Positions 55,666 to 64,000 of a DNA stretch of 64,000 nt are shown here, one piece after another; the stretch's first letter is position 1; each line of letters starts with the position of its first letter. The stretch lies in the NCBI GenBank assembly GCA_021234155.1, contig JAJEKV010000004.1, positions 7,694,109 through 7,758,108 on the forward strand, read 5' to 3'. This stretch comes from Isoetes taiwanensis (lineage: Eukaryota; Streptophyta; Lycopodiopsida; Isoetales; Isoetaceae). The translations under genes were made by a program, and so were the position numbers. The notes beneath the pieces were generated by a model. That model made no database searches, was not told the origin of the DNA, and worked only from the letters and a program-made list of their open reading frames with translations.

Positions 55666-55874
55666 GAGTCCTTGCTTGCTGAACTTGGGCTGAGCCAAAA
55701 GAAATTCAGCCCCGTTATGAAAGTTCAGCTGTCGCGGAATGCTACACGAGTGGCTGATTTAGCTGGACGTATTTGGAGCAGCACGGAATCAGCATCTTAC
55801 ACCTGCTGACCCAAAAGATTATCATGTGAACGGCCCTTTATGCTATTCAATTTGGTCCCGTTGATGAAAAAACC

Positions 55875-55899
55875 AATTCTATTCTATTCTATTCTATTC
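55875..55899. repeat. (ATTCT)n microsatellite
   Basis: Five ATTCT units. Confidence 0.9.
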
Positions 55900-55934
55900 C
55901 CACCACCAATCATGGTGGTGGGAAGTCGTGCAAT

Positions 55935-56054
55935 ACATCTCGGCCTTTGGGTGATCAGATGATCTCAACCATCCAAATTAGGGTTTGCTTCATGACATCT
56001 CGGCCTTTGGGTGATCAGATGATCTCAACCATCCAAATTAGGGTTTGCTTCATG
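55935..56054. repeat. Perfect 60-bp tandem duplication
   Basis: The 60-base unit starting ACATCTCGGCCTTTGGGTGA occurs twice with no difference, about 0.5 kb upstream of the expansin gene. Perfect identity implies a very recent event. Confidence 0.92.
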
Positions 56055-56422
56055 ACATACGCTAAAACTTTATAATATAAGATTTTTAAAACAACAATTA
56101 TTTTTGCCCAACCTCCTTTCCTAGGATCCAGCCAAAAACACCTGAACATAGATTACGCACTTCTCGCTTATAAGCTGATGAGCACATTCTGCACATGCGA
56201 AAGCCGAGTCAATGCATGCGACAAGGGCCCAAGCAGTTGAATAAAGAGGCAGAGGCAACATGGCGTGTTCCCAAAAGCTACAATTATGCACGTTCCAGCT
56301 CTCAAGGAGAAGCAATCCGACGTTGGATTCTGTTATTGAATCCACTTTCTGTTACGCCAAGCAACTGTAATCAAATCTGACTTTCGCTTGCTTGCACCCA
56401 CTCCAATGACGCAACCGACAAA

Positions 56423-56463
56423 CCAATCCGTGGAAAAACTGCCATCCTCCATCCTATATAAAC
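56423..56463 (+). promoter_or_regulatory. Expansin core promoter (CCAAT and TATA)
   Basis: A CCAAT element at 56423-56427 and CTATATAAAC at 56454-56463. The TATA box lies 77-86 bases before the start codon, which would give a 5' UTR of roughly 50 bases. Confidence 0.7.
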
Positions 56464-56539
56464 CAACCATTTGGGCAGTTAGAATCATCGTTCAAGGGCC
56501 TTCACAAAAATCTGCACGTAAAATTTGTGTCAGAAAGGG

Positions 56540-57523
56540 ATGGCTTCTGTGCTTGTACTACTGCTCATTATTGGATATGCATTTGCTGAAGCTCATGCTC
56601 AGACTGCATGGACGAATGCCCATGCAACGTATTATGGGGGAAGCGACGCGTCTGGCACAAACGGTAACAGAATTAACTAAATTGACTGATTTCTCGTTTT
56701 TGTTAAGTCAGTTACTGACTGGCCGTAACTGTGGTGAAGGTGGAGCTTGCGGTTACGGTAACCAGGTGAGTTCTGGATACGGGACCATCACTACTGCTGT
56801 AAGCAGCCCTCTGTATAACAGTGGAGCTGGATGTGGGGGTTGCTACCAGGTTAAGTGTAACGGAACTGGCTGCCTTTCTGGTAACCCTGTAGTCACAGTA
56901 ACTGCCACAAATCTTTGCCCCTCTGGCAGTAACGGTGGATGGTGTGACTCCCCCAAAATACACTTTGATTTGTCCCAGCCAGCCTTCGCCCAGATTGCTC
57001 AAGTCTCTGCAGGGGCTGTTCAGATCCAATATAGAAGGTGAACTTTTTCAACCCTAAAATGTTTCACACCCCTCCATCAATGTTTGAGACAGTATCGTTT
57101 TTCATAGTCCTAGTAATGGTCTTTTTTCATCCTCTTGTGTCATCAGATCTATATGTTGATGTTAAACATCAACTCAATTTGAAAAACTCGCTGATGTGGA
57201 TTGCTTATGTGTCCAGGGTTACGTGCCAAAGGACTGGAGGCATTCGTTTCACCATCAGTGGGAACACATACTTCAACCTTGTGCTTGTGACCAATGTCGG
57301 GGGAGCTGGAGATGTCACAGCTATGTCTGTTAAGGGGTCCAATCAAACAACTTGGAGACAAATGACGAGAAATTGGGGCCAAAACTGGGAAGATGATAGT
57401 GTGCTAGTCGGGCAAAGTCTCTCTTTTAAGGTGACCGTTAGTGACGGAAGTACCCTTGTTTCTAATAACGTTGCTCCAGCTAATTGGCAATTTGGCCAAA
57501 CCTTTACTGGTGGCCAATTCTAA
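56540..57523 (+). CDS. EXPA: Alpha-expansin, three exons, 242 aa
   Basis: Exons 56540-56663, 56740-57037 and 57217-57523; introns 76 and 179 bp, GT-AG, phases kept. Signal peptide [20 protein letters not shown]. Domain 1 (GH45-like, non-hydrolytic): [45 protein letters not shown] and HFDLSQPAF (the HFD motif). Domain 2 (cellulose-binding, CBM63): [48 protein letters not shown] and a final [10 protein letters not shown]. The length is normal for EXPA, and the first intron is at the conserved EXPA position. The secreted protein loosens cellulose-xyloglucan contacts during acid growth. All exons are intact with a good core promoter, so this looks like a working gene. The acceptor of exon 2 (GAAG|GTGG) is the only one that restores the conserved GGACGYGN. 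Confidence 0.95.
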
Positions 57524-57839
57524 TAGCTTAGCCATGCCATTATTATCTATGTGTGTTGAGGTGAGCAAATAATTGTCACCCCACACGCCATCATAGCATA
57601 TTAGCCACCTCTATTTGGCTAGTTACCAACTATATATATCTATATTATACGCCAAACCATTTTGAGGACAATATAATGTCCCTCACCATCTTTATTGTAC
57701 TTCAGCAATACATTGGTGGGGGTAAGTCTCATCTGGGTATATGTCCCATAAGTTTCGGCTTCTCGTGGACATTAAATTGTATCTATCTATCTATCTATCA
57801 CAAGGCCCCCAAAAATGAACTTGTATAAAAAATTATCAC
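57524..57839 (+). other. Expansin 3' region
   Basis: TATA-rich 3' flank with AATATAATG and AATACA possible polyadenylation signals near 57669 and 57705, and a (TATC)5 microsatellite at 57778-57799. Confidence 0.5.
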
Positions 57840-58385
57840 GAAAACCAGTATGTATGTGATTTTTTTATGCAAGAATCCACAATGTAGAAAAAAACCATGT
57901 GTTCTTCCTGGTTATGCAAAATCAATAGTGGTTCATATCATGTTTTTTGTACTAACTCGAAAGTTCACACTAGTTTCTACAAATCATCATTAGTTGGTGA
58001 GATTGTTTTTAAGTGTACATTGATTTAGCAAAATCATTGCTAGTTCATATCATGTTTAATTACATAAATTCTACAATCGTACTATAGTTTTTTCAAATCA
58101 TCAATAGTTTAGCAGATGTGTTTTATGCATATATTGATTTTGCAGAAGCAATAGTGGTTAATATCATTTTTTTTGTACTAATTCAAAATTTTACACTAGT
58201 TTCTTTAGATCATCATTAGTTTGTAAGTTTGTTTTTAAGTGCACATTGATTTGACAAAATCATTGCTAGTTCATATCATATTTAATTACATGAATTCTAC
58301 AATTGTACAATAGTTTTTGAAATCATCAATAGTTTACAAGATGTGTTTCATGCATATATAGACTTTGCAAAACCATTGCTACTTT
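57840..58385. repeat. About 226-bp tandem repeat, 2.3 copies
   Basis: CAATAGTGGTT begins at 57923 and 58149. ACACTAGTTTCT, GTTTTTAAGTG and AAATCATCAATAGTTT recur at the same offset. No coding. Confidence 0.8.
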
Positions 58386-61300
58386 ATTAAGGTACTCGAT
58401 GAAGAGGAATTCTTGGCCGCTATGGACGTTTCCCTATCTGATAAACAACATGAAGTTGGAATGTTCTGAAAACTAGCCAACAATAGCTAAAATTGAAGTC
58501 ATTATCAACATGGAAGTCATGAAGCCCTTATGGGATTTTGGCCTTAAGGGGCTACACATTCTATGAGGCTAAAGTGACTTTTAGCTAGAGAATTTAACTT
58601 TGAAGTTAGGCCATGGTTATCAATGCATAGGATCAAGAGGTGTTCTTGGGTTCTAACACTGATTTGTTCTGAGACAAATTTACCTTGAGCTATGCTGGAA
58701 CATTGCAATGGTTGGGGACATTGATTTCGAAAAATTATAGTAAAAAGGTGTTTTTTTTATTAGTCATAAAAAAATGCTAGATGGGAATATAATATATCAT
58801 GTATCAATAGAACCGTCTAGCCTAGGTCTAAAACAAGTGTTTTTCAAAAATAACTGTACAATTATTAAGCTATCACAATATTACAAAGATACCCTTCCTC
58901 TTGGAAATATTTTTGAAATTTACCGTTGCAAAAAAAGTGAGAATACCATTGATAAAAAAAAAAAAGTAAGAAAAACCCTAAAAAGCATCAGTAGAATTAC
59001 TGCTCTGGATTCGGCCTTGGGTTTTTAATGTTAAGAATTGTCATCCAGCATTTGTTTAAGATATATATAATGATAACATTTGTTTAATAAAAATGTCTCA
59101 AAGGTATCTAAATGATGACATGGTGGTATGAAGTCGGTGCAGAAAAACAGATAAAAACCAGGTAACAACGATATTGCATATAGTGGACGCAAGAATGGAT
59201 CGGATTCAGGATTGTAGAAGCCCAAAGCTGAAATCATTAATGTGGATCAGGAACCAGAGCTTAAATCAAATCGTTTGCAGGAGGAACCAAAGACTGGTTA
59301 GAAATTAATCCATCTCGCTCTCCTGGGCATACTTGCCCAGATATAATCCTTATAGACAGACGAGTGTGAGAATGCCCAATGTATGATGAAGATAGAGAAT
59401 AAAGAAGCAACATCGAAGGGAATTTAACTTATTCATTATCCCTTGAGTGGCATTATCAATAATACCTTTTGCAACCAAACAGTGCACATAGAGCTCTAAT
59501 GATGCAATTGAAGAGGATCATTGGGTGGATTGGCTTTTGCTTCCATTGGAAGAATTTTCCAATCTAGGCACTACCCCATGGGGAAAGTCGTACCTCCGCC
59601 ATAGGAATACACATACAAGTCAAGGGTTCGAGCCTTGATCTGAAGGCCATCACAGAAATAAGCTTTAATGCCCTTAACCAATAAGGCAAGGGAGCCTTAT
59701 AAACAAGTATTTATTAAAAAAATGCTAGGGGACCTCCACCTTCGCATTGATACGCCTCTAGGATGAAACCTAGCTAGGACTCCATTAACAATTATTAAAA
59801 AAGGCCAATAGTTAAGAATAACAAGGGGGAATTCATACCTCCACTTTGTGTAATTATATAATAAATCTAACAAATAAAAAAACTAGCAACAATATAACAG
59901 TTGGGTCACTGGAATTTCTGGTGGTGTGTTTTCCTACGCCCACATAATCTCTGCCAATTTCAAGGAATGGTATTTGAATCCTTCATTCTTCATCATCGTC
60001 TGCACATGTAAGAAGTCGAGCAAAATTGTTGATGATGCAGCCAGATCTTGCGCTTCCCAACTGTCACATTGTAAGTTATGCAATTGGTTCTGGATTCCTG
60101 GTTTGCAGCTCCCAGCTAACGCCGGCCGCTGCCAAACTGGGAATTTAGCCCCAATTGCATGGCGATGCTGCACAAGGCTTTCTATTTTGGACTGTGTAGG
60201 TGTCGGATGGAGACGATAGTGGATTCGAGGCTTTGAAGAAAATGGCTATGGCAGATTTTGGGCTGCCGAAAATGAGGCCAAGAGGCATTCTGGGGCTGAT
60301 GTTGAATGCAGAGGATGCAACCGATGCCGGTTGTCTATAGAGGGTTTGCATCTAATGCCAACAGAGTTCAAATATCGTTGATTGTATGCAAGAAGCAGAC
60401 AACGATTTTTCTTCAAGTTGGATATGCGGTTCCGAACAGGCCGACAACATGCTCTTCAACAGCCTTTTCTAACTTGATCTCTTTTGTTTGTCTGCCCGAT
60501 TTGCCAGATCTTCTTTGAATTGTTTCAAGCTTGTGTTTGCGATTCTTGCATCATGTCAAACTTGTTCGACCTGTTTTCATGGCTTTTGCAGTGGCGAGTT
60601 TTGCGGTGCAGTGCCACGGTGCCACTTTTTGCTGGCTGGCTTTATTCTTGCTTCTTAACCCAAGTCGATTGGCACATGGTCACTTTTCTGTTGCGTCAAC
60701 AGTGGATAAGGCAATTTATATTTTTAGTCCATCTACACTGTATTCTTATTCAGGGTTCTACATGGTTGTTGCTAGTATACTCAGGCTCTCAGGGACATCG
60801 GAGGCATGCCTGAGCGAAGGTAAGCGGAGAGCATTGGACTCCAGTTGACAGGTAAGTGGAGAGCATTAGATTATATTTGGGGTTCGATTCCCCAAGCTCC
60901 CTTCAGTATTGTAATATATGTTTGATGTGCTATATGCTTGCTGGCAGGGTTCGAAATTGGAGGGGTTCGACCCTGGAAAATCCGGCCATTCTAATTTTTT
61001 TTTTTTTTGATAACCAAAAAATATTCCTGGCACTTTTTCAGACCATTTTCATAGAAATTTCTAAGGATTTCCAGGAAATTGCATTGTAATCTCATGTATT
61101 TTTGGTAGCCTTAAATGTAAGCAAGCATTTTTAATGGTTAGGACAAATTCTAATTTTGTTGGAAGAAGGCAACCATTGGATTGGGGCTTGCTAAATCTCC
61201 CTTACAAATCGGGTCACAATGGGGTTGTTTGAACCCATATTGACTTTGAGCGGACATATCATATGGATGCACAGGGAATATTCCCCCAGATGTGCCATGA

Positions 61301-62195
61301 TCCAGTGGCCACAAAAATTCAAAATACACCGAATCGTGAAAATATGATGTTTAGGGTTTGGTAGGTGATCAAAACCCTAAAAAAAAAAAAAAGAGATAGT
61401 TAGGGTTTGCATCAAAACTGGATCATCGTGAGCAAGCGGCGACCAAAAATACCTGTTCGATCTTTGGCAAAAACCCTCGGATGCGGCTATTTCTTTTGAT
61501 CGAAGCCAGATGCGTGAATGGGAGCAAGTTTTCTCTATTTTTCTGATATCTATCCTGAAAATAGATCTATGGTTTCTCTATTCCGGATCCATCCTATTTT
61601 CTAAGCAAGGCGATGGCAGATACGAGACTTTTGCTCTGTTTCATTTGATATTTATCCCCTTTATTAACTTATACAGCCTGATTATTTCCTATGCATCTCA
61701 ACGAGTGAGAACCCGGATTCGATTGAATGGGAGAAGCTTTAGCTATGGTGGCAAATCATCATTACAGGCTGCGGGTTTCAGATGAGCTTTCCATCCCTTT
61801 GCCGGTTGTCAAAGATTATAGCCTTCTATCATTTCTTTTCTAAAAAACTCTGACTGTTAAACGATGGAGCATGGTAACTTGGCACACCTTCCACAGATGG
61901 CGATTTCACAGAGATAAGCAGTCTGTGAAACAGGAATGCTTCTCCTCTTGTAATACCATTGACTATGCCATATTGTTTTTTCCTAGCCTTAGCTAAGCAG
62001 AACTAAGCTGAGGCTTACATGTGAGCCATAGTATTTGCATCTTGACTCCAGAGGAAATCCAGCACTGCATACCAAGCTGTAATGTGTGTCCAGATTTTGA
62101 AGGTATGATCACTGCCTTTTTTTTTCTATGAACTGTAATGAGCTCTTTCTGTTAGTGTAAAAAGCCATTCCAGTGGACTCCATAGCCATACAGTA
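58386..62195. other. Spacer with unassigned frames
   Basis: No gene recognised. Frames near 59926-60219, 60484-60848 and 61510-61785 have no family motif. Possible tRNA-like B boxes occur at 59622-59635 (GGGTTCGAGCC) and 60879-60891 (GGGGTTCGATTCCCC), hinting at SINE relics. Inverted telomere-box-like TTAGGGTTT and AAACCCTAA lie near 61350-61415. Confidence 0.5.
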
Positions 62196-62335
62196 TCACC
62201 CCCCGTGTGAATATGCACCCAAACCAAAGGGGGTTTAAGGGGGATTTTAAATTTAAATGTGTTGGACCCAATGATTGTGTTAATTAATGTTTGTACTAAA
62301 AAAAATTTTGGGCCCTTCGGGCCCTAAAAAAAGCA
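62196..62335. mobile_element. Second copy of the foldback family (single arm)
   Basis: CCCCCCGTGTGAATATGCAC, AAAGGGGGTTTAAGGGGG and GGGCCCTTCGGGCCC repeat the right arm and end hairpin of the element at 10349-10801. The opposite arm is not seen upstream, so this is a half copy. Confidence 0.75.
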
Positions 62336-62527
62336 AACATACGTAAGAACATGTAAAACATGCGAAACATGTAGCCGGATATTAGGGCTACTTTATGGTT
62401 TCTGCATTCGATTTGCATTCGATCATGGGAGCTTACCAAAATTACAATAAGGTGGTAGAAAATACGAGCATAGCAAATATTCTACTACATGAAGTAAATG
62501 AAATAAGTGAGAACGGAAGAATAAGCT

Positions 62528-62635
62528 TCAACAAATAATAACCAACTTTGCTGAATCTCAAAAAAAAATCTGGATTCTAGGTTAACAAATACGAGCCAAC
62601 TTTGCCAAATCTCAAAAAAGATCCCGAATTCTAGG
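62528..62635. repeat. Imperfect 55-bp tandem duplication
   Basis: CCAACTTTGCYRAATCTCAAAAAA and ATTCTAGG recur about 55 bases apart. Confidence 0.7.
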
Positions 62636-62869
62636 CTATGTATTAAAGTTTCTTATTTTGATTTTCTTTCCCAAGCCCGTTAGATGACAAGAAAGGCCGC
62701 AAATTGGCCATGCACAAAGCACGAGCCTAAAGTGCTAAAAAAAGAGAAAACAAGAGCAAACAAGCAAACAAAGAAAATAAATCAAAAGAAGTGTTACAAA
62801 GTCAAGTGCAGAACTCTTTTACTGCCTCTACATTATAATGCCATTTTGCAGCACCATGATGCTATTGGC

Positions 62870-63551
62870 AGATGTTTTATTCTATAAAAACCTAATAGAA
62901 CTTCATTCAAGACACCTGCAACAAGACCATAAATCACATCTTGAACCTTACCATCTTCATGCCAATCAACTCGACAACGTCAACAATGCACAATATCAAA
63001 TGATTGGCTGGGGTAAGGCAACCGGTTTGTTCCTAAAACTGCAACCATTGCAGGAATGCCACGCTCTAGAGCGAACTGTATTTGGTTTTCATGGCTGTCC
63101 ACTGGAGCAAATGACATTGTCTGAATATTTAGTGGAAGAAGATATGCACCAAAGCTTGCCACTCCACATCCTACATCTAGAACTTGTGCAACCCCAGCTG
63201 TTAAAAAGTCCCCATTTCCATCAGTTATCATTCTTCCGAGCCTGTATCATGAAGCTGGCCAACAGGATCAGTCACTGCATGAATTCCCTACAATTTCCAT
63301 AGCATGTTCTAAACTCAAGTCTTATCAAACACATTTGCAGAGGAATGCCTCTGGATATAGTCAGATGCGCCACGTTTGAAGTGAGTACCACCACCTGGAA
63401 ACCACATTCTAGATCCATTGGCATGTACCCAGTTCTGACCCCCTTTCACTTCTGCTAAGTGCGTATGATTGACATTGCTTTTCCACACAAAATCTCCTCG
63501 ACCTATGTAAAGGAGGCTGCAGAATGGACAAACAGCATCTCGGATCAACAC
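62870..63551 (-). pseudogene. PMT-type (DUF248) methyltransferase remnant
   Basis: Minus strand. One segment (about 63500-63340) has [20 protein letters not shown] and [19 protein letters not shown]. After a gap with no clear frame, a second (63231-62950) has [20 protein letters not shown] (SAM-binding GxGxG-type loop), [32 protein letters not shown], then an in-frame TGA and RCRVDWHEDG ending at a GTAAGG donor (about 62951). A weak next exon starts at about 62907. These are Golgi type-II membrane proteins (QUA2/QUA3/TSD2 family) that methylate pectin. The stop falls in the invariant CSRC motif, and membrane anchor and second half are absent, so it is non-functional. Confidence 0.85.
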
Positions 63552-64000
63552 TTGGCCGTGAATATGAGTAGTGCTACATCTATAACTTCTGAACCGGCTC
63601 TACAGAATTGGAATTCTTCTGCCATGTATATTCAGCTTCTGCAACTGGCTCTACTGAATCAGAATTTGGCATCTAAAATATCAACAAAAGTAATGACGGG
63701 ATGAATGATAGGAGAGGATGCTGGATAGAATTTGGTCACATTACAGAGCAAGGTATTGCTTCAAAGAAATAATAGGACAAAACTGATAACCTGTGAAGCA
63801 GCTTCAGTAAATCGCTCACAACTGGTTTTTTTCAGTGATCGCTCACAGCAGGGTTTCTTCAATCGCCCAAGAACCCTAAAATTCCACGAGATTGCCTTTT
63901 GTTTCTGTCAGCTGTAACAAAACCTAAGGCATGTGTCCATCCATGCTGCTAAACAGAGGTATTCCGGTTTGAAGCCCGAGAAAATCCCAGGTTCTGGCTG
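63552..64000. other. Window end, upstream of the PMT remnant
   Basis: No supported exon. A short minus-strand duplication (TAGAGCCRGTT units near 63598-63650) is visible. Confidence 0.45.

Noticed and set aside
60851-60900. tRNA gene at the GGTTCGATTCC box
   Set aside because: Only the T-arm is good; no D-arm or closing stem. At most a SINE relic.
61321-61420. Interstitial telomere repeat
   Set aside because: Only isolated AAACCCTAA/TTAGGGTTT boxes interrupted by poly(A), not a tandem telomeric array.
61510-61785. Membrane-protein-like ORF
   Set aside because: Hydrophobic residues reflect AT-rich sequence; no family signature or context.

Overview
This is a nuclear stretch of a land-plant genome that consists mostly of transposable elements. 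Evidence for a plant: expansin, sucrose synthase, HMG-CoA reductase and pectin-type (PMT) methyltransferase sequences with GT-AG introns; Ty3 chromovirus, Copia, L1-like LINE and Mutator-like (MULE) elements; and TGGTATCAGAGC primer-binding sites. The low gene density and the number of decayed elements suggest a large, repeat-rich genome (gymnosperm, fern or similar). I cannot name the species.

Layout: 1-5072, 3' part of a Ty3/gypsy chromovirus with its 3' LTR. 5870-9243, a LINE (A) on the minus strand. 10349-10730, a foldback element. 11220-14410, remnants of three unrelated host genes (RBP45/47-like, sucrose synthase, HMG-CoA reductase), all on the minus strand. 17086-19405, a gag-only Copia-type element with intact LTRs and target-site duplication. 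20930-30512, an L1-like LINE (B) split by a GC-rich LINE (C, 23814-29147). 31941-33671, a second gag-only Copia-type element. 33838-48180, a 14.3-kb MULE. 48181-55665, an LRR-receptor remnant, AT-rich spacer and repeats. 56540-57523, the one host gene that looks intact, an alpha-expansin. 57840-62640, repeats and spacer. 62870-63551, a broken PMT methyltransferase remnant.

The most interesting object is the 14.3-kb MULE. It has 267-bp terminal inverted repeats that are nearly identical, a MULE transposase gene with a SWIM finger (damaged), a C48/ULP1-type SUMO-protease-like gene whose catalytic domain can be read across four exons, and two inverted copies of a small gene whose shared C-terminus combines a basic nuclear-localisation-like stretch with a SUMO-interaction-like motif. 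It also carries kilobases of tandem repeats of a 14-base motif (GGTTTATCYGGACA) that occurs in the terminal repeats too. The repeats point one way in the left half and the opposite way in the right half. This resembles ULP-carrying Kaonashi-type MULEs and the motif-array anti-silencing logic of VANDAL elements. I infer that it may be a transposon-encoded system acting through the SUMO pathway and/or chromatin silencing.

Most coding sequences here are broken by single-base indels or stops. Outside the expansin, the annotations are therefore of remnants, and one-base breaks should be checked against raw reads before being taken as biology.
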